In this document: positions 8,479 through 16,533 of the stretch, piece after piece | Position numbering within the stretch: position 1 is the stretch's first letter | Layout: every line of letters begins with the position of its first letter | From: Clostridiales bacterium | GTDB taxonomy: Bacteria; Bacillota; Clostridia; Oscillospirales; Oscillospiraceae | Length of the DNA: 40,672 bases | Assembly: GCA_012719745.1 (NCBI GenBank) | Contig: JAAXZS010000089.1 | Span: 1 to 40,672 of the forward strand | Reading direction: 5' to 3' | The notes under the pieces: model-generated | Seen by the model: the letters and a program-made list of their open reading frames with translations, nothing else | The model's database searches: none | What the model was told of the DNA's origin: nothing | Program-made: the position numbers and the translations under genes

Positions 8479-9030
8479 ATGCGCCTTGCGACCATGTTCG
8501 CCCATATTGTCGATTATAAATCGCCCTTTACCCGGGCACACAGCGTCGGTCTGGCCGAAAAAGCCCGGCGTATGGGAGCCTATTACGGCATGGACGAAGA
8601 AAAACAGTCCGAGCTTTATTTTGCCGGTGCCGTCCACGATGTGGGTAAACTGATCATTCAGAATGATATTCTGGAAAAACCGGACAAGCTGACAGGCGAG
8701 GAATATATCACCATGCAGAACCACGCCTATGCCTCCTACATGGTGCTGCGACAGATGGAGGGACTGGAGGATGTGGCATCATGGGCCTATCTGCACCATG
8801 AAAAGCTGGATGGCAGTGGATATCCCTTTGGCCTCAGCGGCAGCAAACTCAATCACGAGCAGCGGCTGATGGGGTGTCTTGACATCTATCAGGCTCTGGT
8901 GGAGCCTCGCCCCTATAAGGACGGTATGCCTCATGAAAAAGCCGTCCGAATCCTGCGTGATATGGCCAAATCGGGGAAAATAGATCCCATCATTACCGAA
9001 GATATTGCCAGATGCTTTTCCGCCGCGTAA
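8479..9030 (+). CDS. HD-GYP domain phosphodiesterase, C-terminal part
   Basis: This 183-aa frame carries a full HD-GYP domain: HSVGLAEKARRMG, the metal-binding AGAVHDVGKL (about 53-62), QNHAYASYMVL, and HHEKLDGSGYP (about 109-119), the signature of cyclic di-GMP phosphodiesterases. Translation from ATG 8479 would rely on a poor GAGGA only 4 nt upstream, so independent expression is doubtful. It is in frame with the upstream half across TAG 8455-8457. Either a pseudogene remnant, a split gene coupled by termination-reinitiation, or a sequence error. Ends before a shared terminator. Confidence 0.8.
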   Translation: MRLATMFAHIVDYKSPFTRAHSVGLAEKARRMGAYYGMDEEKQSELYFAGAVHDVGKLIIQNDILEKPDKLTGEEYITMQNHAYASYMVLRQMEGLEDVASWAYLHHEKLDGSGYPFGLSGSKLNHEQRLMGCLDIYQALVEPRPYKDGMPHEKAVRILRDMAKSGKIDPIITEDIARCFSAA

Positions 9031-9050
9031 GCGTACATAAAATATAAATA

Positions 9051-9092
9051 AAAAAAGAGTACTGCAAAACATACATTTTGCGGTACTCTTTT
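9051..9092. terminator. Bidirectional terminator between HD-GYP gene and tRNA-Leu
   Basis: AAAAAGAGTAC and GCAAAA arms pair with TTTTGC and GTACTCTTTTT arms; A- and T-runs on both sides let it stop both the rightward HD gene and the leftward tRNA. Confidence 0.85.
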
Positions 9093-9179
9093 TGGTGCCG
9101 GTGGCGGGGGTCGAACCCGCACGGTGTCGCCACCACGGGATTTTGAATCCCGCACGTCTGCCAATTCCATCATACCGGC
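9093..9179 (-). tRNA. tRNA-Leu (anticodon CAA)
   Basis: Reading the minus strand, acceptor GCCGGTA, a type II variable arm (TGGTG GCGA CACCG), anticodon stem CGGGA/TCCCG with loop TTCAAAA (anticodon CAA, reads UUG), T-arm GCGGG TTCGACC CCCGC and an encoded CCA are all visible. Length 87 nt. The seventh acceptor pair is A7-C66, a mismatch. It has a strong promoter at 9196-9224 and the terminator at 9051-9092. Confidence 0.95.
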
Positions 9180-9195
9180 CTGTCATACAATGCGT

Positions 9196-9224
9196 ATTAT
9201 AGCCTATACGGCGTATAAATTCAA
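9196..9224 (-). promoter_or_regulatory. tRNA-Leu promoter
   Basis: On the minus strand TTGAAT (9219-9224) and TATAAT (9196-9201) are separated by exactly 17 bp, ending 16 bp before the tRNA 5' end. Confidence 0.85.
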
Positions 9225-9279
9225 GAAAAATTTTTTGCTCTGTGCCAAAAAGAACCGATTTTCCCCCAAAAAGAAGGAC

Positions 9280-9308
9280 TACACAAGAAAAGCTTTCTGT
9301 GATATGAT
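9280..9308 (+). promoter_or_regulatory. Possible promoter of the lipoprotein-two-component operon
   Basis: TATGAT at 9303-9308 with TACACA (4 of 6 matches) 17 bp upstream at 9280-9285. The -10 is reasonable and the -35 weak. Confidence 0.35.
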
Positions 9309-9343
9309 AGAACCGTTAAATCATACGACCGGGAGGATGGGGC

Positions 9344-10663
9344 ATGAAGCGGCCACTACGATGGATACTGACTCTGTGCGGGGCGATGAGCGTGGCGCTT
9401 GTGCTCAGCGGATGTTTATTTGATTCCTCTGTGGAGGAACTCTATACGCTGCCCCGGCTGCCCACAGAATATACGGAGCTGGAGGGTCAGATCAACACGA
9501 TTCTCTCCGGCGGCATGGAGTATGCCGCGCCCACCGGCGGGCGGAATATCCAGTCGGTGCAGATGGTGGATCTGGACGGCGATGACAGCGAAGAGGCCAT
9601 TGCCTTTTTCCGCAAGCCCAGCGATGAAAAACCGCTGAAAATTTATATTTTTCACGCCAATGACGGCGTATATCAGCCCATGTGTGTCATTGAAAGCAGC
9701 GGCAGCGCCATTAACAGCATTTACTACCGCGATCTCAACGGCGATGGCCGTCAGGAGGTGGTGGTGGGCTGGAAAATCAGCGCCGATGTGCAGGCCGTGG
9801 CTGTCTACAGCATTGCCCAGCAGCCCGAGCAGCTGATGCAGAGCACGTACAGCCGCTATACGTTGTTGGATGTGGACCAGGACAACATACAGGAGCTGGT
9901 CACCTTCCGCTCCGACAGCGAGGGTAACGGTATGGCGGAGTGTTACGGCTGGACCGGCGATGCTTTTTCCGTGAAGTACAAGTGCAGCCTCTCCATGACC
10001 ATGGCGGGGCTGACTGCTGGCAGCGTGGTATCCGGCTATCTGGCGGCAGATACCCGGGCTCTTTTTGTGACCGGTGTTTCCGACGTGGGAGAGGCCACCA
10101 CGGATATCCTGGTTTACAAGGCCGGAACCGGTCTTGTGAATGTAGCGCTGGACAGCCGGACGGGACTTTCCAAAGTGGTGTGTCCGGATATGGCGCTCAA
10201 GCCTCAGGACATCAACGGCGACGGCCTGATCGAGATCCCGTGGCCCGGCGCCATATTTAAAAACGGGGACGACGCCAGCCGCCTGGTGATCTGGCGGCAG
10301 TATGACGCGGCGGGTGCCAGCCGGGAGGTGGAGACCACCTATCACAACAAGACCTCCGGCTGGTATTTTGCGCTGCCGGACGAGTGGAAGGATCGCTTCG
10401 GCGCCATCTCGTCGGAGAGCGGCGCCAGTGAAAGCGCCGTCACCTTCTATGTGGATGGAAATCCCGTGATGGCCATTTACTCCATTACCGGCGAAAACCG
10501 GGAAAACCGGGCTGCCCGGGGCAATCGTGTGATACTCAAGCGCCAGACAGCCACCATTTACGCAGGCGAAATGCTCAGCGTGGACGGCTACGGTATGGGA
10601 TCGGCCAACATGAAGCAAAGCTTCCACCTGATTATTAACGAGTGGTCTACAGTCGAAAACTAA
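9344..10663 (+). CDS. Lipoprotein with VCBS/FG-GAP-like Asp-rich repeats
   Basis: A secreted, lipid-anchored protein of 439 aa. The signal peptide (positive MKRPLRW, hydrophobic core, lipobox LSGC with Cys about 24) is clear. The body carries repeated Asp-rich loops typical of FG-GAP/VCBS calcium-binding repeats: DLDGDDSEEAIAFF (about 77-90), DLNGDGRQEVVVGW (about 129-142), DVDQDNIQELVTF (about 170-182) and DINGDGLIEIPW (about 287-298). Good GGGAGG ribosome site before ATG 9344. Its stop overlaps the ribosome site of the response regulator, so the three genes form one operon; the lipoprotein may act in sensing by the downstream kinase, which is inference. Confidence 0.88.
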   Translation: MKRPLRWILTLCGAMSVALVLSGCLFDSSVEELYTLPRLPTEYTELEGQINTILSGGMEYAAPTGGRNIQSVQMVDLDGDDSEEAIAFFRKPSDEKPLKIYIFHANDGVYQPMCVIESSGSAINSIYYRDLNGDGRQEVVVGWKISADVQAVAVYSIAQQPEQLMQSTYSRYTLLDVDQDNIQELVTFRSDSEGNGMAECYGWTGDAFSVKYKCSLSMTMAGLTAGSVVSGYLAADTRALFVTGVSDVGEATTDILVYKAGTGLVNVALDSRTGLSKVVCPDMALKPQDINGDGLIEIPWPGAIFKNGDDASRLVIWRQYDAAGASREVETTYHNKTSGWYFALPDEWKDRFGAISSESGASESAVTFYVDGNPVMAIYSITGENRENRAARGNRVILKRQTATIYAGEMLSVDGYGMGSANMKQSFHLIINEWSTVEN

Positions 10664-10677
10664 AGGAGGCCTTTGAA

Positions 10678-11364
10678 ATGAAAAAAGTACTGGTACTGGA
10701 AGATGAATCCAGCATCCGCAGTTTTATCGTCATCAATCTCCGCCGCGCCGGTTACGATGTGGTCGAGGCCGAATCCGGTGAAGAGGCTCTTGACAAACTC
10801 AAGGAAAATCCCAATGTGCGCGTGGCGCTGCTGGACATCATGCTGCCCGGCATTGACGGGTTTGAGGTCTGCCGCCGCATCCGTGTTACCAATTCTCATA
10901 TTGGTATCATTATGCTCACGGCTCGCTCGCAGGAGATGGACAAGATCACCGGACTTATGACCGGTGCCGACGACTATGTGACAAAGCCCTTTTCCCCTGC
11001 GGAGCTGACCGCCCGGGTGGACGCCCTTATGCGCCGCAGCGGCGGCGGAGGGGAGGAGCGCTCCGGCGAAATACGGCAGGACCCCTTCCTGTTGAACACC
11101 CGCAACCGCACGCTGGAAAAAGGCGGCCAGCGCATCAAGCTGACCCAAGTGGAATACGCCATCATGAAGATGTTTATGGAAAACCCGGGTAAGGCCCTCT
11201 CCCGGGAGGAGATTCTGGATCTGGTATGGGGCCGGGACTATTTCGGCGAGCTGAAGATCGTGGATGTGAATATCCGCCGTCTTCGGCTGAAAATTGAGGA
11301 TAATGCCACCAATCCCACCTATATTACAACGGTGTGGGGCTTTGGCTATAAGTGGGGCTTTTGA
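10678..11364 (+). CDS. OmpR/PhoB-type response regulator
   Basis: Two-component response regulator, 228 aa. Receiver domain (1-120) with acidic pocket EDE (8-10), phospho-acceptor D53 in ALLDIMLPGIDG, T81 and K103 (TKPF); C-terminal winged helix (about 130-228) with VWGRDYFGELKIVDVNIRRL as the recognition and wing region. An upstream in-frame ATG at 10642 exists, but AAAGGAGG at 10662-10669 puts the start at ATG 10678, which gives the classical MKKVLVLEDE opening. Partner of the next gene; the promoters it controls are unknown. Confidence 0.95.
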   Translation: MKKVLVLEDESSIRSFIVINLRRAGYDVVEAESGEEALDKLKENPNVRVALLDIMLPGIDGFEVCRRIRVTNSHIGIIMLTARSQEMDKITGLMTGADDYVTKPFSPAELTARVDALMRRSGGGGEERSGEIRQDPFLLNTRNRTLEKGGQRIKLTQVEYAIMKMFMENPGKALSREEILDLVWGRDYFGELKIVDVNIRRLRLKIEDNATNPTYITTVWGFGYKWGF

Positions 11365-11367
11365 TGC

Positions 11368-12816
11368 ATGAGTAAGATCGGAAAAGAAGGGACTCTGGTC
11401 AAGGAAAAGCTGAAAGTGCGCGGCCTTCGGCAGCGCTGGATGATCAACAGCATCGGACCGATCCTGCTGTGTCTGATTCTGACGGCGGTGCTGATCTCGG
11501 CGGGGATCGCCAGCAGCTTTTACAACAGCGCTCAAAATACGCTGGTGACCAAGGCGAAAACCGGCGCGGACTATTTCAATACCTATACCATGGGCAGCTA
11601 CAACGAATATTTCCGCACGGCCACCCTCTATACCGAAACCTTTGAGGACAGCGACAAGATTGAGCTGCAATTTATCAACGGTTCCGGCAAGATTGAGGTA
11701 TCTACCCGGGGCCTCACGGCGGGCACAACGCCCGGCACAGCAGATGTTTCGGCCGCGCTGGAGCAGGGGGAGATCAAACCTTACAGCGGCAAGGACCCGG
11801 CCACCGGGCAGCAGATTTTGTCGGTGTCCAGTCCTTTGAAGTTTAACGGCTCGGTGGTGGGCGTCATGCGCTATGTAACGGCCACGCGCAACATTGATCG
11901 GCAGATTCTCTTCAGCGTGATGGTGATCGTGGGCATCAGCCTGCTGATAGGTGTACTGATCTTTGTATCCAACCTGATTTTTATCGGCAACGTGGTGGCG
12001 CCGGTGGCGGCGGTGACCGAGGCGGCCAAGCGCATTGCCAGCGGCAGCTACGGTGTCCAGATCGAAAACAAATACGGCGATGAGATGGGCGAGCTGGTGG
12101 ATAATATCAACCACATGTCCCAGAAGATCAGCCAGAGTGAGAAGATGCAGACGGAGTTTATTTCCTCCGTTTCCCATGAGCTGCGTACGCCGCTGACAGC
12201 CATCAATGGCTGGGGCGAAACGCTGGTCAGCGACGAAAGCGGGGATATTGCCCAGCTGCGCCGGGGCATCAGCATCATATTGAAGGAGTCCCGGCGTCTC
12301 ACCAACATGGTGGAGGAACTGCTGGAGTTTTCCAAGATGGAGGACGGCCGCTTTACGCTGCGGGTGGAGGAAATTGACCTGCAGGCGGAGTTTGAGGACG
12401 CTATCTACACTTATCGGGAGCTGTTCCGTCAGGACGGCATTACGCTGGAATACGAGTGCTCCGAAGAGGCTATGGACCTGGTTCCCGGCGATCCGGAGCG
12501 GCTTAAGCAGGTCTTCTGCAACGTACTGGACAACGCTGCCAAACATGGCGGCTCCGGTAAGCGCATTACCGCCTCCCTGACAGAGGAAGACGGTTGCGAG
12601 GTCATCCGTATCCGGGATTACGGCCCCGGCATTCCGACAGCTGAGCTGCCTTTCGTGAAGCAGAAATTCTACAAGGGCTCCTCCAAGGCCCGGGGCAGCG
12701 GCATCGGCCTTGCCGTGTGTGACGAGATCGTCCGCCGGCACAATGGTACTTTTGACATTGGCAATGCCGAGGGCGGCGGCACCATTGTCACCATTTCCCT
12801 GCCAAAGGAACATTAA
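11368..12816 (+). CDS. Membrane sensor histidine kinase
   Basis: Partner kinase of the preceding regulator, 482 aa. A first membrane helix (about 29-50), an extracytoplasmic sensor of about 125 residues, a second helix (about 180-207), a HAMP linker (NVVAPVAAVTEAAKRIASGS), HisKA with H270 in SSVSHELRTP, and HATPase_c with N-box NVLDNAAKHG, G1 DYGPGIP and G2 GSGIGLAVC. The kinase starts 3 bp after the regulator stop with only a weak ribosome site, consistent with translational coupling. The extracellular domain resembles the single Cache/PAS type but the ligand is unknown. Confidence 0.93.
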   Translation: MSKIGKEGTLVKEKLKVRGLRQRWMINSIGPILLCLILTAVLISAGIASSFYNSAQNTLVTKAKTGADYFNTYTMGSYNEYFRTATLYTETFEDSDKIELQFINGSGKIEVSTRGLTAGTTPGTADVSAALEQGEIKPYSGKDPATGQQILSVSSPLKFNGSVVGVMRYVTATRNIDRQILFSVMVIVGISLLIGVLIFVSNLIFIGNVVAPVAAVTEAAKRIASGSYGVQIENKYGDEMGELVDNINHMSQKISQSEKMQTEFISSVSHELRTPLTAINGWGETLVSDESGDIAQLRRGISIILKESRRLTNMVEELLEFSKMEDGRFTLRVEEIDLQAEFEDAIYTYRELFRQDGITLEYECSEEAMDLVPGDPERLKQVFCNVLDNAAKHGGSGKRITASLTEEDGCEVIRIRDYGPGIPTAELPFVKQKFYKGSSKARGSGIGLAVCDEIVRRHNGTFDIGNAEGGGTIVTISLPKEH

Positions 12817-12831
12817 AAAATAGAACAACTG

Positions 12832-12860
12832 TTGCATTTTTGGCGCAGGTGTGCTATTCT
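12832..12860 (+). promoter_or_regulatory. Promoter of yqhQ-like-prmC
   Basis: TTGCAT at 12832-12837 and TATTCT at 12855-12860, 17-bp spacing, 24 bp before the start codon. Confidence 0.65.
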
Positions 12861-12884
12861 TTCCATATAGAAAGGACATAATCC

Positions 12885-13847
12885 ATGGCAAAAGACAATT
12901 TGAAATCCTGCGCCTTCCGCACCTCTATCGGCGGACAGGCATTGATCGAGGGCATTTTGATGCGGGGGCCGGACAAGCAGGCCATCGTGGTTCGCTCACC
13001 GGAAGGCCTTGTCACCAAGGTGGAGGAGCTCAAGCTCATTCGGGACAAGCATCCTATTCTGGGCTGGCCCATTATCCGCGGCGCCGTCACGTTTCTGGAC
13101 TCCATTGTCAAAGGCGTCAAGGCGCTGATGTTCTCCGCCGACTACTTTCCGGAGGAAGAGGAGGCCAAGCCCTCCAAGCTGGATACGTGGATCGAAAACC
13201 ATCTCTCGGAGGAAAAGGCCCAGAACCTCATCGTGTGGCTGTCCGTACTCTTGTCCCTGGGCCTGACGCTGGTGCTTTTCATGCTCCTGCCCACCTTTAT
13301 TGCCGGGCTGATCGACCCCTATATCAACAGCGTGGTGGTTCACAATCTGGTGGAGGGCGTCATTAAGATCGCCATTTTTGTGGGATATCTGGCTCTTTGT
13401 TCCAAACAAAAGGACATCAAGCGGGTGTTTGCCTACCACGGGGCGGAGCATAAGACCATTTTCTGTTACGAAGCGGGACTGCCCCTGACGGTGGAAAACG
13501 CCCGCAAACAGCCCAAGCACCATCCCCGCTGCGGCACCAGCTTTCTCTTTGTGGTCATCATTGTTTCCATCCTGATTTCCAGCGTGGTGTTCAGCTTTGT
13601 GGACTGGCGGAATATCTGGGTGCGTATTTTGATGCACCTGTTGCTTCTGGTGCCCGTGGTGGGTATTACCTATGAGTTTAATCGCTATGTAGGACGACAC
13701 GATAACCCTGTGACCAGCTTTTTGGCAAAGCCCGGCATGTGGCTGCAAAATTTTACCACCAACGAGCCGGACGATTCCATGCTGGAGGTGGCTATCAAGG
13801 CGCTTGAACTGGTATTGCCCCAGGAAAAGGGCAAGGACGCATGGTGA
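12885..13847 (+). CDS. yqhQ: DUF1385 membrane protein (YqhQ family)
   Basis: Integral membrane protein of 320 aa, family DUF1385, function not established. Family features are the N-terminal IGGQALIEGILMRGPDK (about 15-31), hydrophobic helices at about 118-143, 149-170, 217-238 and 244-262, and the conserved FAYHGAEHKTIFCYEAG (about 181-197) plus KQPKHHPRCGTSF (about 210-222), rich in His and Cys and probably metal-binding. GAAAGGA precedes ATG 12885. Directly abuts prmC, a pairing frequent in clostridia. Confidence 0.9.
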   Translation: MAKDNLKSCAFRTSIGGQALIEGILMRGPDKQAIVVRSPEGLVTKVEELKLIRDKHPILGWPIIRGAVTFLDSIVKGVKALMFSADYFPEEEEAKPSKLDTWIENHLSEEKAQNLIVWLSVLLSLGLTLVLFMLLPTFIAGLIDPYINSVVVHNLVEGVIKIAIFVGYLALCSKQKDIKRVFAYHGAEHKTIFCYEAGLPLTVENARKQPKHHPRCGTSFLFVVIIVSILISSVVFSFVDWRNIWVRILMHLLLLVPVVGITYEFNRYVGRHDNPVTSFLAKPGMWLQNFTTNEPDDSMLEVAIKALELVLPQEKGKDAW

Positions 13848-14720
13848 GTGCAGATGGCCATTACCTACAATAATCTCTATCTGGACATTCGTCAGATTTT
13901 TAAACAGGCGAGCATGGAGGCGTACACGCTGGAAGCCCGGGAGATTGTGTGCTACGCCGCCGGGAAGACCCGGAGCGAGCTGCTGCGGGACGGACAACTT
14001 TATGTGCCCGTAGATGTGGAAAAGCAGGCCCGGGAGCTGGTGCGCCGCCATCTGGCAGGGGAGCCGGTGGCCTATCTCATCGGCGAATGGGAGTTTTACG
14101 GCTTGCCTCTGGATATATCCGAAAGCGTGCTGATTCCCCGATCGGACACCGAGGTGCTGGTGGAGCGGGCGCTGCCGCTGATTCAGTCTCTGGGCGCGTG
14201 CCGGGTGTTGGATCTCTGTGCCGGCAGCGGATGCATTGGTCTGGCCGTTGCCGCCCATGCCCCTCAGGCCCGTGTGGTGCTGGGAGAGCTGTCGGAGGGC
14301 GCTGTCCGCATTTGCCGGCAGAACATCCGCCGCAACAATCTGGGGGGGCGGGTGACGGTTCTCAAAATGGACGCACTGGAAAAACCCGCCCGGGTATTGG
14401 GGGAGTTTGACTGCATTCTCAGCAATCCCCCCTATATTCCCCGGGCCGACATCAGGACGCTGGACACCTCCGTAAAGGACTATGAGCCTTTGATGGCGCT
14501 GGACGGCGGCACGGACGGGCTGGATTTTTACCGCTCCATCTGCGACCTGTGGCGCACGGCGCTTACCCCCGGAGGCAGCCTTTTCTTTGAGGTGGGTATC
14601 GGGGAATCCGAGCATGTGGAGCGTTTGATGATGCAAAACGGCTTCGGCGATCTGGATGTGGTGCCCGATACCATGGAAATTCCACGGGTGGTTTGCGGTC
14701 GGCTGTACAACGAAATTTAA
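13848..14720 (+). CDS. prmC: Peptide chain release factor N5-glutamine methyltransferase
   Basis: Methylates the Gln of the GGQ motif in RF1/RF2 using SAM. The helical N-domain (1-80) is followed by a Rossmann methyltransferase with VLDLCAGSGCIG (120-131) and the catalytic NPPY (193-196) that binds the substrate Gln. Start is GTG 13848, immediately after the upstream TGA, or ATG 13854 two codons later, with GGTGAG ahead of it; I cannot decide. Length 290 aa is normal. prfA is not in this window. Confidence 0.93.
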   Translation: MQMAITYNNLYLDIRQIFKQASMEAYTLEAREIVCYAAGKTRSELLRDGQLYVPVDVEKQARELVRRHLAGEPVAYLIGEWEFYGLPLDISESVLIPRSDTEVLVERALPLIQSLGACRVLDLCAGSGCIGLAVAAHAPQARVVLGELSEGAVRICRQNIRRNNLGGRVTVLKMDALEKPARVLGEFDCILSNPPYIPRADIRTLDTSVKDYEPLMALDGGTDGLDFYRSICDLWRTALTPGGSLFFEVGIGESEHVERLMMQNGFGDLDVVPDTMEIPRVVCGRLYNEI

Positions 14721-14775
14721 CAGACCGTATTTCGGGACAGAAAAAACGATAGACTAAGCGTATCAAGAAAACAGA

Positions 14776-14789
14776 TATGTGCTCACATA
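14776..14789 (+). promoter_or_regulatory. Perfect inverted repeat just upstream of recA
   Basis: TATGTG-CT-CACATA lies 2 bp before the AGGAGG ribosome site of recA. It could be a repressor operator or a small leader hairpin. It does not match the Gram-positive LexA box GAAC-N4-GTTC, which I did not find upstream of recA. Confidence 0.4.
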
Positions 14790-14805
14790 CGAGGAGGAAC
14801 GAAGA

Positions 14806-15912
14806 ATGGCAGCGAAAAAAGAAACGGTGGCTCCCGCGGCGCCTGTATCGGATAAAAAGCGCGCGATTGAAACCGCCATGCAGCAGATTGAAAAGATGTA
14901 CGGCAAGGGCTCCATTATGCGCTACGGCGACGGGATGGAGGTCAATGTGGAATCCATTCCCACCGGTTCGCTGTCACTGGATCTGGCGCTGGGGGTGGGC
15001 GGTGTGCCCAAGGGACGCATTATTGAGATCTATGGCCCTGAATCTTCCGGTAAGACGACACTGGCTCTGCACATTCTGGCCGAGGCACAGAGAAAGGGCG
15101 GCGAGGTGGCCTTTGTGGACGCCGAGCACGCCTTGGAGCCGGCCTATGCCCGGGCGCTGGGCGTGAATATTGAGGATATGCTGATCTCCCAGCCGGACAC
15201 CGGCGAGCAGGCGCTGGAGATCACCGAGGCGCTGGTACGTTCCGGTGCTATTGATGTGGTGGTGGTGGACTCCGTGGCGGCACTGGTGCCCCGGGCGGAG
15301 ATCGAGGGCGAGATGGGCGACAGCTTTGTGGGTTTGCAGGCGCGCCTTATGAGCCAGGCCCTCCGCAAGCTTACCGGCTCCATCAATAAGACCAACTGTA
15401 TCGTGGTATTTATTAACCAGCTGCGTGAAAAAGTGGGCGTGATGTACGGCAATCCCGAGGTGACCACCGGCGGCCGGGCTCTGAAGTTCTATGCCAGTGT
15501 CCGCATAGACGTGCGGCGCATTGAAACGCTGAAAAACGGCAGCGAGATGATCGGCAACCGCACCCGGGCCAAGGTGGTGAAAAACAAAGTGGCGCCCCCC
15601 TTCCGGGAGGCGGAATTCGACATTATGTACGGCGAGGGCATTTCCCACGAGGGCGAGCTGCTGGATCTGGGCGTCAAGCTGGATCTGGTGCAGAAGAGCG
15701 GCTCCTGGTTCAACATGGGTGAGGTGCGCCTGGGGCAGGGCCGTGATGCCGCCAAGCAGTATTTTAAAGAGCATCACGAGGAGGCTGAAAAGCTGGAAGC
15801 GGACATTCGCCGGGACTTCCATAAGCTGATGAGCAACCAGTCCAAGATTGCCGCCCGTGCTGCCGGCCGGGCTGTGGATATATCCGCCGACGATTTCAAC
15901 GATGAAGATTGA
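14806..15912 (+). CDS. recA: Recombinase RecA
   Basis: ATP-dependent strand-exchange protein and LexA coprotease, 368 aa. Walker A GPESSGKT at 77-84, [22 protein letters not shown] (L1 region), [18 protein letters not shown] and [14 protein letters not shown] (L2 and following) are all classical. A longer frame begins at GTG 14779, but AGGAGG at 14792-14797 with 8-nt spacing sets ATG 14806. The acidic C-terminus ([10 protein letters not shown]) is typical. Overlaps recX by 11 bp. Confidence 0.97.
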   Translation: MAAKKETVAPAAPVSDKKRAIETAMQQIEKMYGKGSIMRYGDGMEVNVESIPTGSLSLDLALGVGGVPKGRIIEIYGPESSGKTTLALHILAEAQRKGGEVAFVDAEHALEPAYARALGVNIEDMLISQPDTGEQALEITEALVRSGAIDVVVVDSVAALVPRAEIEGEMGDSFVGLQARLMSQALRKLTGSINKTNCIVVFINQLREKVGVMYGNPEVTTGGRALKFYASVRIDVRRIETLKNGSEMIGNRTRAKVVKNKVAPPFREAEFDIMYGEGISHEGELLDLGVKLDLVQKSGSWFNMGEVRLGQGRDAAKQYFKEHHEEAEKLEADIRRDFHKLMSNQSKIAARAAGRAVDISADDFNDED

Positions 15913-16516
15913 GAAAATAGAACCATCCAAACATAAGCAGGAGCGCGTGCTGGTGTTTCTGGAGGGGGGCGACCTCCTCCGAATTACCACCGCGGAGCTC
16001 CTGCGTTTTGATTTGCGCCCGGGTATGGACTTATCCGACGCAATTGTGGTACAATTGAAGCAATCCACCGGCGCATCCGAAGCCCGGGTTCGAGGGGCGG
16101 AAATGGTGGGGCGGCAGATGCTTTCCAAAAAGGAAGTGACCCGTCGCCTTGTGAAAAAAGGTGCGGCAGAGCAGGATGCTTTGGATGCCGCCCACTGGCT
16201 GGAGGAGCTGGGCGCGTTGGATGACGCGGCTTATGCGGCGGCTCTGGCCCGGCGCTGTGCCGCTTCCGGCTATGGCCGCTTGCGCGTGCGGGAGGAGCTG
16301 CGCCGCCGGGGCGTACCGGAGGCGCTATGGGAAAAGGCTTTTGCCTGCCTGCCTCCGGCGGAGGAGGCCATTCGTGCACTGGTAAAAAAGAAATACCGGG
16401 GCGGCGATGATCCCAAGGCTGTGAAACGGCTTTCGGACAGCCTGCTGCGCCGGGGCTTTACCTGGCAGGAGATCCGACCCGTTCTGCGGGAGCTGAACGA
16501 TTTGATTGACGAATAA
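15902..16516 (+). CDS. recX: Regulatory protein RecX
   Basis: RecA modulator, 204 aa, helical tandem-repeat protein. The start ATG 15902 lies inside the recA end in another frame, giving an 11-bp overlap and translational coupling; an upstream in-frame ATG at 15848 would add an unrelated extension from recA codons. Family cues are [15 protein letters not shown] (about 76-90), [21 protein letters not shown] and the repeated RxELRRRGV / [11 protein letters not shown] helical units. The gene abuts rimO. Confidence 0.9.
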   Translation: MKIEKIEPSKHKQERVLVFLEGGDLLRITTAELLRFDLRPGMDLSDAIVVQLKQSTGASEARVRGAEMVGRQMLSKKEVTRRLVKKGAAEQDALDAAHWLEELGALDDAAYAAALARRCAASGYGRLRVREELRRRGVPEALWEKAFACLPPAEEAIRALVKKKYRGGDDPKAVKRLSDSLLRRGFTWQEIRPVLRELNDLIDE

Positions 16517-16533
16517 TGAGAGGAACAAACACT

